Source of the DNA: Cyanobacteria bacterium SBLK
GTDB lineage: Bacteria; Cyanobacteriota; Cyanobacteriia; Cyanobacteriales; Spirulinaceae
Direction of reading: 5' to 3'
NCBI GenBank assembly: GCA_017746715.1
Contig: JAGHZQ010000084.1
Location: 62,001 to 126,000, forward strand
DNA: 64,000 bases
Shown: positions 17,012 to 25,445 of the stretch, one piece after another
Position numbering within the stretch: position 1 is the stretch's first letter
How the letters are laid out: every line of letters starts with the position of its first letter
Translations under genes and position numbers: made by a program
Notes under the pieces: generated by a model
What the model saw: only the letters and a program-made list of their open reading frames with translations
The model's database searches: none
What the model was told of the DNA's origin: nothing

Positions 17012-17980
17012 ATGGTGTCAATACAGAAAAATTTATTCGACTTGGAACAGCTCAAAGCGATCGCGGCGATCGCGACTTCTTTATTAATATTGGGGATAGC
17101 GCCTGTTTTCATTAAATTAGTGGAAGGAGAACTCACTCCAAGTGCGACAATTTTCAATCGTCTTTGGGGAGGAGCTGTTATTTTTGGATTGTGGAGTGGA
17201 CTTTCCCGCATCAAAAAACAAAAAGAAAATTCCTCTTCCCCTCAAGAAATAACAAAAATAGACTATTTACTTTTATTTTGTGCCAGTTTCTTTTTTTGGA
17301 CTTCCCAAACTGCTTGGGCTTGGTCTCTCCCGCGCACAGAGGTGGCAATTTCCGATCTCCTACACAATTTTATTCCGATTTTTGTTGTCGTAGGCAGCTG
17401 GCTTTTAGGTAGAGAACGATTTACCTTCAAATTTGTTATCGGTACGGGACTCTCTATCATTGGGTCTTGTCTCATTGGTATCGAGCATTTATCGAGTCCC
17501 TCTCATCAAATTCAAGGCGACTTAGCTGCTATTCTTTCAGCAGCTTTTATGGGAGTATATATACTGGCGGGGGAAACATTGTGTGATAAATTCTCAAAAA
17601 TAACAATTATGTTTTGCGTGTGTGCCACAGGGACAATTTTAAGCATTCCCGTTTTATTTACAACCCAAATGCAATGGTTTCCTCTTTCTTCCCAAGGATG
17701 GATTTGTGCAATTTGTTTAATGCTTTCAATAGTATTAGGTCAAGGATTGATGTTATATGGTATTGAAAAAGTTGGAGGGAGTTTAATGTCCGTCCTGTCC
17801 CTGCTCGATCCTTTAATTGCCGCGATCGCGGCTTGGTTTGTCTTTGCAGAAATTCTGAGTAATCTAGATTGGGTGGCAATGGTTATTGTTTTGGTTGGGG
17901 TTTATTTAGCAATTTCCGATCGCTCTCCTTCATCGACATCTCAATCTGAATTTCCAGAAGAAGTAATTTCTAACCTCTGA
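17012..17980 (+). CDS. EamA/DMT-family transporter (drug/metabolite exporter)
   Basis: 322 residues from the ATG at 17012 (a GTG at 16985 would add nine). About ten hydrophobic segments in two EamA repeats: first half from AIAAIATSLLILGIAPVFIK to IIGSCLIGIEHL, second half from GDLAAILSAAFMGVYILAGE to MVIVLVGVYLAIS. Family marks such as EVAISDLLHNFIPIFV and GGSLMSVLSLLDPLIAA are present. DMT proteins move metabolites or amino acids across the inner membrane, often outwards. It sits between two SyrB2-like genes, converging with the second (24 bases between stops), so export of the product of this locus is a reasonable inference. Confidence 0.88.
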   Translation: MVSIQKNLFDLEQLKAIAAIATSLLILGIAPVFIKLVEGELTPSATIFNRLWGGAVIFGLWSGLSRIKKQKENSSSPQEITKIDYLLLFCASFFFWTSQTAWAWSLPRTEVAISDLLHNFIPIFVVVGSWLLGRERFTFKFVIGTGLSIIGSCLIGIEHLSSPSHQIQGDLAAILSAAFMGVYILAGETLCDKFSKITIMFCVCATGTILSIPVLFTTQMQWFPLSSQGWICAICLMLSIVLGQGLMLYGIEKVGGSLMSVLSLLDPLIAAIAAWFVFAEILSNLDWVAMVIVLVGVYLAISDRSPSSTSQSEFPEEVISNL

Positions 17981-18004
17981 CGATCAAACAAGACTCTCCT
18001 AATT

Positions 18005-19126
18005 TTATCGAATTGGACAGGGTTTCCAACAATCTAACTTGATATTCTCAACATCATAAACCTTCATGTTTAAACCCTCTTTTCGCATCCGTTTAGAGTA
18101 AATACCTGTATTTTTACCAACAACGCGACCCACTACAGACCAGCGATGTCGATCTGTTATATTTTTAGTTGAACCATGAACAACCCGTTCGCAAAAAATA
18201 ATACATTGTCCGGCTTTAGCTTCTGCATATTTAACCTGTTTTAAATTAACTTCATCATCCAGTCTTTCTCCATATTTTCCATAGATCCTTTCTGCCTTAT
18301 CAGAATCACCTGTCGCTGTGATTGTGGGGTAAATTTCTCGATTAGAGCCGGGGATAAACATCATGCAGGAGCGTTCCTTGGGAGCATCAGTTAAAGCAAT
18401 CCAACAAGTCAAAACAAACAGTTCTCGAACATTTGGAGGTTGCAATATTGATTCTTTCATATCTAGAGCAAAAAAAGTGCTGCTTTGATGCCATGTTGAG
18501 CCATTGCTAAAAGGGGGTGTATCAAAAAAATTAGTTCTCCATAGAACAAGTTCAGGAGCAAGGAGTTGAGCGCAACGTTCGGTAATTGCGGGAGACTTGA
18601 ACAAGTTTAACAGTATAGAATCTTCTAAATGCCGATCCCAAGCATTTAGTTTGTTGTAAAAATATCGTTCGGTTTCATTAAGTAATTGAATGTTGGTATT
18701 TTTTTTGTCTTTCTGAGCAGCAAATTTATAATCTCCTCTTGTATAGGAATAAACTTGAGATTCCATCTGAACCAACTCAACTAAATGTTGTCTGACTGCT
18801 TCTGCTTCTTGAGAGGATAAGACATCAAATGCAGGGAGAAAACCATTTTGATAAAAGCCTTTAATCTCTTGCTCTGTCAATTGGTACTCGGGGCTAACAA
18901 TTATTTTGGGTTGATAGGATTGAGGCCGATCCAGCTTACAGTAATACTCAAAGAAAACTTTTCTTCCTCCAGACTTAAAAGCGATCCAAAACATATGATT
19001 GTTCCAGCCAGATGGAAATTGATCTCTCCATCGTTTCGGTAACAAAAAATCCACAAATTTGAGTTTTACTAAAATAAAAATAAAAATGATTTTAAGACGG
19101 TATAAAAAGTGGGATTGGTAAACCAT
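18005..19126 (-). CDS. SyrB2-like Fe(II)/2-oxoglutarate enzyme, second paralogue (HxS motif)
   Basis: 373 residues, clearly paralogous to the protein at 15725-16900 from end to end, including the N-terminal extension (NHMFWIAFKSGGRKVFFEYY at 43-62). The iron motif is His213-Gln-Ser215 (STWHQSSTFF), where the paralogue has Ala and hydroxylases have Asp. Distal His317 and Arg334 are kept, as is the CWIALTDAPKERSC block. Ser cannot replace the carboxylate ligand in the usual way, so this may be a halogenase with a different anion or pocket, a changed hydroxylase, or a non-catalytic partner. It is last in a minus-strand series after the FAD oxidase and PP-loop genes. An upstream GGAG precedes the ATG. 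Confidence 0.78.
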   Translation of the reverse strand: MVYQSHFLYRLKIIFIFILVKLKFVDFLLPKRWRDQFPSGWNNHMFWIAFKSGGRKVFFEYYCKLDRPQSYQPKIIVSPEYQLTEQEIKGFYQNGFLPAFDVLSSQEAEAVRQHLVELVQMESQVYSYTRGDYKFAAQKDKKNTNIQLLNETERYFYNKLNAWDRHLEDSILLNLFKSPAITERCAQLLAPELVLWRTNFFDTPPFSNGSTWHQSSTFFALDMKESILQPPNVRELFVLTCWIALTDAPKERSCMMFIPGSNREIYPTITATGDSDKAERIYGKYGERLDDEVNLKQVKYAEAKAGQCIIFCERVVHGSTKNITDRHRWSVVGRVVGKNTGIYSKRMRKEGLNMKVYDVENIKLDCWKPCPIR

Positions 19127-19160
19127 AATTGTGTGTCTCCATTTTCTGATTTTGTCTTTA

Positions 19161-19175
19161 ATAAGTTGAACTTAT
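19161..19175. promoter_or_regulatory. 15-bp palindrome upstream of the second SyrB2-like gene
   Basis: ATAAGTT-G-AACTTAT, a perfect inverted repeat with 7-base arms, ends 34 bases before the ATG at 19126. It differs in sequence from the palindrome upstream of the first paralogue. Could be an operator; no direct proof. Confidence 0.3.
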
Positions 19176-19265
19176 CACTTGTCTCTCCCAATCCAACCTT
19201 TTTTTATTATTCCTTTATAATTTTAGAATTATTTTAAAGTATTTTATTCTTCAAAAAATTGATAG

Positions 19266-20690
19266 CTAATTTATTAGGTCTAAAATTAACTTTTGAGAGA
19301 ATTGAGCGGCTTCTTCCATTTGAGGCAAAATCTTGTTTAAGATCGCCTTGGGAATTTCTGAGGTATTGCGATTAACATCGGTGTATTTCTCAAGGATCTC
19401 CGTACAGTCTAACTTGGGAAACTCCCGAGCGAACATTTCTATTGCTTTGCCTTTTACTCCCTTGCGACGGCAAATTTCAAAAGCAAGGCGTACTTCTTCA
19501 ATTTCTCCCACGCATTCAAAGGCTTTATGTTTTTCTAATCCCAATAACTCCCGATACCAAATTTGATTTTCAGGGAGATCGAAGAGATTATTTTTGAATG
19601 TTTCTCGCACGGCCTTTTCAGGCAAATAAGCCATGCAGGCTAGATAAACATAAGCGCATTTCGCACAACGTTCGCACCACGGTTTGCTAATATTACAAGA
19701 ATGAGTATCTCTGAGAGCATGACTATCTTTTTGCAGCAAGCTAAAGATAGTGGCATCGTAAATGGGTCTGAGTAAACTAAAATATTCCACGCCTTCAATT
19801 AATTCTTCATTAATATAGTTTCGCAATAAGCGATCGCTTTCGGTACTTTTAAACCACTGATGGTTGATCTCTTCTCCAGTTTCTTCCCAAACCAAATTAC
19901 TCTCATCGGCACTCCGTTCGTAACCGACGGCAATATACTGATAACCATATTGCAGCACGATCGGGAGAAGGGCAAATAAAGACGGAGGCGGACAGAAAAA
20001 GTCAAATTCCGGCATCTTTTCAATGCCATATTCGGGATAAAGTTGGGCGACGGGATTGTCAACATAATCCCCAAAACCATAATTGCGGTGAACTCTCACG
20101 GGAGAAACGTGCTGAAGTAAATTTTCAATCAAGGAAAACTGTTTTGCGACTTGACCGTAAACCGTGCTGGCATGACTGTAAGAGGAAAAAGGAATTCCCG
20201 CTCTTTCTAATAACTTATACATCACCAAGCTATCTTTTCCGCCTCCCGAACAAAGTAATACTTCGGTATCCCCCTTCAGAGGAGAAATGGGGGTTTGTTT
20301 TTCTGAGGTTGCAGAAGTTTTTGGCGGTGCGATCGCAGGTCCTTTATAAAAGGGTAAATTATTTTCATAGCGCCATTGCCGATAACTTTTATCGAAAAGC
20401 TCCAGCCATAATGCTGCAAATTTTGGGCTATAACAATCGGCAAAATCCCCCAGATCGAAAATATCCGGTTTTAAACAAGCAATTTTCATGGCTTCAAAGG
20501 CAATGATATGAAAATATATCCTTCGCATTGCCGCTTCGCCATAGTGGCTTTCTAAAAAATGGAAATCGACCGTATCGTACCAATACGATGTGGTAAAACG
20601 CAGATCGTTTAACCAATAACAAACAGAAATTTGGTGACGGGAGCGCGTTAAACTATCCAGTTTCAGAGTTGTTTTAGCTGAGGATGACAT
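19266..20690 (-). CDS. PP-loop ATPase (N-type ATP pyrophosphatase fold), MurL-like
   Basis: 474 residues from the ATG at 20690; a TTG at 20789 would add 33 residues of repeat-derived sequence. The PP-loop SGGGKDSLVM starts at residue 148, marking an enzyme that adenylates its substrate and releases pyrophosphate. Four Cys in a C-x(7)-C-x(2)-C-x(2)-C arrangement (CNISKPWCERCAKC) probably bind zinc. The N-terminal 110 residues are a separate domain. The order resembles MurL, which inverts a glutamate centre in some muropeptide pathways through carboxyl adenylation, but I cannot align it here. It lies between the FAD oxidase and the second SyrB2-like gene on the same strand, which suggests a role in activating an acid group of a metabolite. 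Confidence 0.7.
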   Translation of the reverse strand: MSSSAKTTLKLDSLTRSRHQISVCYWLNDLRFTTSYWYDTVDFHFLESHYGEAAMRRIYFHIIAFEAMKIACLKPDIFDLGDFADCYSPKFAALWLELFDKSYRQWRYENNLPFYKGPAIAPPKTSATSEKQTPISPLKGDTEVLLCSGGGKDSLVMYKLLERAGIPFSSYSHASTVYGQVAKQFSLIENLLQHVSPVRVHRNYGFGDYVDNPVAQLYPEYGIEKMPEFDFFCPPPSLFALLPIVLQYGYQYIAVGYERSADESNLVWEETGEEINHQWFKSTESDRLLRNYINEELIEGVEYFSLLRPIYDATIFSLLQKDSHALRDTHSCNISKPWCERCAKCAYVYLACMAYLPEKAVRETFKNNLFDLPENQIWYRELLGLEKHKAFECVGEIEEVRLAFEICRRKGVKGKAIEMFAREFPKLDCTEILEKYTDVNRNTSEIPKAILNKILPQMEEAAQFSQKLILDLIN

Positions 20691-20744
20691 GATTTTTGTT
20701 GGGATCGCTAGAGAAACGAATGAACTCAATTGAAACTCCTTTGT

Positions 20745-20774
20745 TGTAGAGACATTCGTAGGAACATCTCTACA
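20745..20774. repeat. TGTAGAGA...TCTCTACA palindromic element
   Basis: 30-base imperfect palindrome with 8-base perfect outer arms between the FAD oxidase and the PP-loop gene. It looks like the short TGTAGAGA-type palindromes scattered in intergenic DNA of many cyanobacteria. It might form a hairpin in the joint transcript. Confidence 0.6.
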
Positions 20775-20789
20775 GGATCGGGTTGCCAA

Positions 20790-22235
20790 CTAAGTCGGAT
20801 AGGGTCCGTCTTGAGGGACGAATTTCTCTAGAACTTCATGGTAAGCGCGCAAAATCCCCTGTTCGCTGAGAGGAACATCTTGGAGAACTTGTCGCAAGCG
20901 ATCGCGAGTTTCGTCTTGTTCGCCCTTAACTGCTAATTTGAAGATTTCTGTCATAAAGGTTTCTAACTCAACCATGCGGTTGTAGGGCAAGCGACCATTG
21001 GGGAATAATGCCGTTGCCAACAAGGAGCGAATTCCCAAAGCAATATCCACATCGGTTTCGCCGGGATAGGGTTTCTGAGGGGAAAAAATATTTTCCTCCG
21101 AGAGGGTTTTGCCCAGTACCTCGGCGGCGGTAAACTCCGCAATAACAGGAGATAAGTGAACCCCGGTGCGATGGGTTCCCGTGGCGATGAATAGCCCGGG
21201 TAAATGGGTTGCCCCTGCCATCGGATAATTGAACTGACTAATGGGACGCAATCCCCAACTGATATAGTCAATACAGACGTTGCGGAGTCCGGTATGCAAT
21301 TCGCTCATAATTGCCTCAAACAAGGTATGAACTTCTCCACAAGTCGGGCCAGTGGGTAACTGGTTGTAATCCGTGCCAAATAGGTTGGTGGCACCGAGAT
21401 AAATGCGGTTGCCATGACGGGGGACTAAGTGAATTCCACAAGCTAAAGCACGGTTGGGAGTGCGGACGCAATAGGGCAGATCCGGCCCGTTAATCACCGT
21501 AATGCTCGTTCCTCGTCCAAAGTAGAGTTTGGGGAGTGTTGCTTTTACTCGCAGTTCCTCACCGATAATTTTAAAGGTATGGGCTCCAGCACAAACGATC
21601 GCTTTTTCAGTTAAAAGCGTGCCGTTATTGACGGTTTTCACTTTCCATATATCGCCTTCTGGGTCAACCGAAGTGACGCGATCGTCAATTCTCGTACAGC
21701 GATCGCTTTTTTCTAAAGCCTCTTCTAGAGCGGGCAATAATTGCGTGGTATCTACCGACATCCCGCTTTTCATCAACATGGCATCTTGAGCGCGGAAAAG
21801 ATAATTGGGTTTTAAACCCGGAATCTCTTTTGGCTCGACTTCTTCAAAATCTTCTCCAAAAGCACTCATCTGTTCCCGCATCAAATTCATCTTGGTCACA
21901 TCATGTTCCCCTCCATTGTTGCTCACAATGAAAATGCCTTGACGGTGAAAAACTTCTCGACCCGATCTCTCTGCAATCTCTTTTAACCAAGAAGGATAAC
22001 GTCGTTGAGCCTTAACTTCCATTCTCAACCTTTGGCGTTCGATATCCGATTCGAGATATTCAATTTCTCCAAAAGCATCGATCATTGCTCCCGCAGCTAA
22101 AGAAGCAATCCCTTCTCCCGATCGCGGACTCACCAGCGCAATATTCAGATTATTTTTAATGAGCTCGAAAGCAATACTCAATCCAATAGCACCACTGCCA
22201 ACAATAATAGCATCAAAGTTGTTTTTGTCTTTCAT
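20790..22235 (-). CDS. FAD-dependent oxidoreductase (D-amino-acid/glycine oxidase family)
   Basis: 481 residues from the ATG at 22235, right before the FAD-binding strand (FDAIIVGSGAIGLSIAFEL); an upstream non-ATG start would add eight. GSGAIG is the dinucleotide motif. The family also shows a substrate domain, VCAGAHTFKIIGE and, near the C-terminus, FIATGTHRTGVHLSPV, the second FAD contact as in ThiO and DAO. These enzymes oxidise amines or amino acids to imines with oxygen. The C-terminal 100 residues (from about 385) are extra compared with usual DAOs. It heads the minus-strand series with the PP-loop and second SyrB2-like genes. The substrate is unknown. Confidence 0.85.
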   Translation of the reverse strand: MKDKNNFDAIIVGSGAIGLSIAFELIKNNLNIALVSPRSGEGIASLAAGAMIDAFGEIEYLESDIERQRLRMEVKAQRRYPSWLKEIAERSGREVFHRQGIFIVSNNGGEHDVTKMNLMREQMSAFGEDFEEVEPKEIPGLKPNYLFRAQDAMLMKSGMSVDTTQLLPALEEALEKSDRCTRIDDRVTSVDPEGDIWKVKTVNNGTLLTEKAIVCAGAHTFKIIGEELRVKATLPKLYFGRGTSITVINGPDLPYCVRTPNRALACGIHLVPRHGNRIYLGATNLFGTDYNQLPTGPTCGEVHTLFEAIMSELHTGLRNVCIDYISWGLRPISQFNYPMAGATHLPGLFIATGTHRTGVHLSPVIAEFTAAEVLGKTLSEENIFSPQKPYPGETDVDIALGIRSLLATALFPNGRLPYNRMVELETFMTEIFKLAVKGEQDETRDRLRQVLQDVPLSEQGILRAYHEVLEKFVPQDGPYPT

Positions 22236-22405
22236 AAATACCCGAATCCTAGCAACCAAAAAAACTTATGTACTCAATAACAATATCAAAATGGTGATAT
22301 TCAATTCATTAAAAAATATTAAGAATGTCGTTCGCCACGTCCGCACCCGATCGGAAAATTGGCGAGCTGGTTAGATACAAAAGTTCCAGCGTTGCTGAAT
22401 TTCTC

Positions 22406-22768
22406 TCATTGAGAATTGATTATAGACTGTAAAAATAAACCCAATAAAACCCCCAAACCGCCAAAGCGAATCGCCATCCAGAAGGGTTCGCGCAACTGTC
22501 TCCAACGAAAAAGGTGACTTTCTAGATTGAGTTCGAGGAGTTCGATTTGCCGTTCGATTTCTGCAAGTTCCGGGTATAAAGGATGGCGTTTGCCGGGCTT
22601 TCGTTTTCCTCGCTGGAGTTCTCGCATTTTTTGTTGCAATCTGGCGAGTTCTTTGCGATCGCTTTTGACTTGGTAATAGCGCTGTCGTAACCGGGCTAAC
22701 GTTTCCTCGGCTTCGATGAGGGCGTTTTCAAATTCTTCCTCGAACTGGCGCTCTTCCTCGGCAGACAT
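22406..22768 (-). CDS. Small coiled-coil protein with C-terminal membrane anchor
   Basis: 120 residues. Residues 1-75 are rich in Glu, Arg, Gln and Leu with heptad-like spacing and should form a coiled coil. The C-terminus (FGGLGVLLGLFLQSII) is a single membrane helix, making this a tail-anchored type protein. I do not recognise a named family, though the sequence has the look of a protein conserved in cyanobacteria. It is divergent from the next small gene with 44 bases between starts, so they share a promoter region. Confidence 0.7.
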   Translation of the reverse strand: MSAEEERQFEEEFENALIEAEETLARLRQRYYQVKSDRKELARLQQKMRELQRGKRKPGKRHPLYPELAEIERQIELLELNLESHLFRWRQLREPFWMAIRFGGLGVLLGLFLQSIINSQ

Positions 22769-22812
22769 CTTAAACTGGTAAAAAGGACTTTATTCTATCA
22801 TTACCGAAAATC

Positions 22813-23088
22813 ATGCCGGAAATTGCCACGCCTCAAAAAACCGAACTTCTCCAAGATGTTTCCACCTTAGAACTCGCTCAAATACTTGCCGAGCGCCTTT
22901 CTATTACTCCGAAGGACTGGCATCGCCTTAAAGCCGATCGCAAGGCACAAGCGGGACAGCAAGCTGCTTCGGCGCTGGTCTTTCTCTTGAACGATCGCAA
23001 AGACGACGCGATCGCTCACCTCCAACAGGCAGCCGGATGGTTGGATCGTTCGATTTCAGCCCCACCTTGCCCCACACATGGTAAATAG
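22813..23088 (+). CDS. Small conserved cyanobacterial protein (DUF6439-like)
   Basis: 91 residues, mostly helical, with DWHRLKADRKAQAGQQAA in the middle and WLDRSISAPPCPTHG at the end. The WLD-S-SAPPCP-HG tail looks like a cyanobacterial family of unknown function that I recall as DUF6439; the name should be checked. No membrane segment, signal or catalytic motif is visible. The Cys and His at the C-terminus could bind a metal. Confidence 0.72.
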   Translation: MPEIATPQKTELLQDVSTLELAQILAERLSITPKDWHRLKADRKAQAGQQAASALVFLLNDRKDDAIAHLQQAAGWLDRSISAPPCPTHGK

Positions 23089-23147
23089 CTCTCGGTAGTT
23101 CGCCCAATAACGAACAACCAATAACCAATAACAAACAACAAAATCAA

Positions 23148-23190
23148 AAAAGAGTCAGCGCCAAATAGTTCGTTCGCGTTTGACTCTTTT
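23148..23190 (-). terminator. Intrinsic terminator overlapping the end of the anti-sigma-type gene
   Basis: Perfect 10-bp arms AAAAGAGTCA (23148-23157) and TGACTCTTTT (23181-23190), followed on the minus strand by a T-run. The minus-strand gene's stop codon TGA lies inside one arm. The A/T-rich arms could also end transcription coming from the plus-strand side. Confidence 0.75.
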
Positions 23191-23598
23191 ACATAACTTT
23201 AATTCCGTACCTTGATGATTCCAATGAACTTGGTCGAAAATCTGATGGAGCAAGCAAAAACCCCGGCCATCCTCCGATTCTTCCGGAGGTAATAATTCTT
23301 CTGGATTGCTCGGACAGCAATGGCTCGGTGCAAATCCCGTGCCTTGATCGGTAATAATCCAAGAATACAAGTCATCCGTTACAGAAAATCGTACGCAGAC
23401 TTGTTTGCTCGGATCGAGATTATTGCCGTGTTTGGCAGCATTCACTAATGCTTCTTGCAGTCCCAAGCGAATTTCGGGTTGCCAGCGATCGGGAATCTTT
23501 GCTAATAAAATGTCCAAGATGGGACAGAGATAAAGAGTAGAAGCAAAACTTACAGTTGACCAGTTTTCTTTTTTAACGGGCAGGGAAATAGAAATCAC
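23155..23598 (-). CDS. Anti-sigma-factor-type ATP-binding protein (RsbW-like HATPase)
   Basis: 147 residues of the GHKL ATPase fold. LQEALVNAAKHGN is the N-box with the catalytic Glu/Asn, IITDQGTGF the G1 box, and EDGRGFCLLHQIFD the G2 region. These match the serine kinase/anti-sigma or anti-sigma-antagonist regulator group (RsbW, SpoIIAB) that controls sigma factors through partner switching. The start is GTG at 23598 with AGAGG about nine bases upstream. No anti-anti-sigma partner or PP2C phosphatase lies next to it. Its stop codon is inside the terminator hairpin. Confidence 0.85.
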   Translation of the reverse strand: MISISLPVKKENWSTVSFASTLYLCPILDILLAKIPDRWQPEIRLGLQEALVNAAKHGNNLDPSKQVCVRFSVTDDLYSWIITDQGTGFAPSHCCPSNPEELLPPEESEDGRGFCLLHQIFDQVHWNHQGTELKLCKRVKRERTIWR

Positions 23599-23914
23599 GA
23601 AAAATTACCTCTAGCTCATCTTTCAGGGAAACAAGCGCACCCTAATTTCCAAGAACATTCTTCGGGACAATTCCGGAAAAATATGGCAAAGGTTTTTTCT
23701 TATGTCATGGTTAAATTCCTTCAGTTATCGGGATCTTAGGGAAAATTCTTTATGAGATTGCAGGAATTGCAATCTCCTCAACACTCGTTCATTATCTCAG
23801 AAAACTGTATTCTTATCTACCATTATACCAAAAGCATTCAAATCGTGCCTGTTTTTGCGAATTGACAAAATGTGCTAAGAGTGCTAAGAGATCTCCATTA
23901 TTTGTATTGTTTAA
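23599..23914. other. Gene-free stretch between the anti-sigma-type gene and rlmD
   Basis: About 316 bases without a supported gene. It should hold the promoter of the minus-strand anti-sigma-type gene and the 3' end of rlmD transcripts. The only structure I see is a 2 x 9 bp tandem copy of GTGCTAAGA at 23872-23889. No tRNA or clear terminator. Confidence 0.6.
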
Positions 23915-25294
23915 CTAACTAACTCGATCGCGTTCCAAGAATGCCACGCATTCAACGTGAGCCGTTTGGGGGAAAAAATCTGCGGGTTGTAGATGTGTCA
24001 GGCGATACTGTCCGGATTGACAAAGAATTTTTAAATCTCGTGCGAGGGTTGCGGGTTTGCAACTGAGATAAACCAAGCGAGAAGGCTCGAGCCGCAGCAG
24101 TGTTTCGATAACGATTCGATCGCACCCTTTACGTGGTGGATCGAGAAAAACAATGTCAGGAATTTTTGACTGACGGGGAAGCCAATCTTCCACGGCAGCC
24201 ACCTCGAAACGAATGTTGGTAATTCCATTGAGAGCAACATTATGTCGTGCCTGTTCGACAGATGCTGCTTGTATTTCAATGCCCACAACCTCTCTGACTT
24301 GTCGGGCAAAAGGCAAGCTAAAAGTTCCAATGCCGCAATACGCATCTAAAAGCCGCTCCGAGCCTTGTAAATCCAGCTTTTCGAGAATCGATGCCAGCAT
24401 GGCTTCTGCGGCTTCGGTATTAACCTGAAAAAAGGTTTGAGGGCGCAAATGCAACTCTAACCCTGCAAAGATTTCCCGCAAATAAGGCCGCCCCGCCAAA
24501 CATTCAACGCGATCGCCAAAAATTGCATTCGTTGGGTGGGGATTGTAGTTGAGACAAACTCCTACCAAATTCGGGTACTGTTGCATCCAGATTTTCGCCA
24601 TCTCCTCGCGATCGCGCAACTGTAAATCCGTTGTTACTAAAGTTAATAAAATTTCACCCGTATGTCGTCCGATGCGTAGGGCGAGATGTCGCAGTTGCCC
24701 TTGCCTGCGTCTTTCATCGTAAATACTCCACCCGCGCGCGGCAATATCTTGCTTGATTTGAGCCAGTAGGGGATTTAAACGGGCATCTTGGATGGGGCAT
24801 TGATTGAGATTGACAATTTGATGGCTGCCTTTGCGATAGTATCCCGCTCGTACTGCTCCTCCTTCGGTAATTCCCAACGGATAGGCGGCTTTATTTCGAT
24901 ATGCCAGAACATTCGCGATCGCTAGAAGGGGAGCAACGGGAGGTTCGACAAAACCGCCTATGCGTTGCAGGGCTTGCAAGATCAGATTGCGCTTGATTTC
25001 CTGCTGATAGACGGGATGCACGTGCTGCCACTGACACCCTCCGCATTTATCCGCCACGATACAAGACGGGCGCAGGCGATGGGGAGAAGCACGAAGCAAT
25101 TGTATCAACCCGCCATAAGCGTATTGCGATTTAACTCTCAGCAAGCGGACGGAAACGCGATCGCCCGTGACGGTATCGGGAACGAAAACCACGCGATCTT
25201 GCCAACGTCCCACGCCATCGCCGCGATCGCTGACATCAGTAATTTCTACTTCCACCAAGTTTCCCTGCTGCCACTGTTTTTCTGAATTTTTCAT
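23915..25294 (-). CDS. rlmD: 23S rRNA (uracil-C5)-methyltransferase RlmD/RumA type
   Basis: 459 residues. An N-terminal TRAM domain (about 5-65, VEVEITDVSDRGDGVG) binds RNA. Cysteines in CIVADKCGGCQW fit the 4Fe-4S site of RumA. The SAM site is LLDAYCGIGTFSLPFA, with FLDPPRKGCDR (motif IV), and the catalytic Cys is in LVYLSCKPATLARDL. This identifies the TrmA/RlmD class that methylates uracil C5 in 23S rRNA. Which uracil (1939 or 747) is not decided by sequence. It is divergent from apcD with 151 bases between the starts. HIP1 sites occur inside the gene. Confidence 0.92.
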   Translation of the reverse strand: MKNSEKQWQQGNLVEVEITDVSDRGDGVGRWQDRVVFVPDTVTGDRVSVRLLRVKSQYAYGGLIQLLRASPHRLRPSCIVADKCGGCQWQHVHPVYQQEIKRNLILQALQRIGGFVEPPVAPLLAIANVLAYRNKAAYPLGITEGGAVRAGYYRKGSHQIVNLNQCPIQDARLNPLLAQIKQDIAARGWSIYDERRRQGQLRHLALRIGRHTGEILLTLVTTDLQLRDREEMAKIWMQQYPNLVGVCLNYNPHPTNAIFGDRVECLAGRPYLREIFAGLELHLRPQTFFQVNTEAAEAMLASILEKLDLQGSERLLDAYCGIGTFSLPFARQVREVVGIEIQAASVEQARHNVALNGITNIRFEVAAVEDWLPRQSKIPDIVFLDPPRKGCDRIVIETLLRLEPSRLVYLSCKPATLARDLKILCQSGQYRLTHLQPADFFPQTAHVECVAFLERDRVS

Positions 25295-25445
25295 CCCAGA
25301 ATTTTAAGATTTGTATCCATTTCGAGGCGATCCATTAAAAAATGTAAAGACAATCGTGTCGATCTGGTAGCAAAACCAACAATCTACTTTATTTCTGACC
25401 CTCCAAATCGCTAAACTGACAATTGATATTTATTCTGTTGCGATA

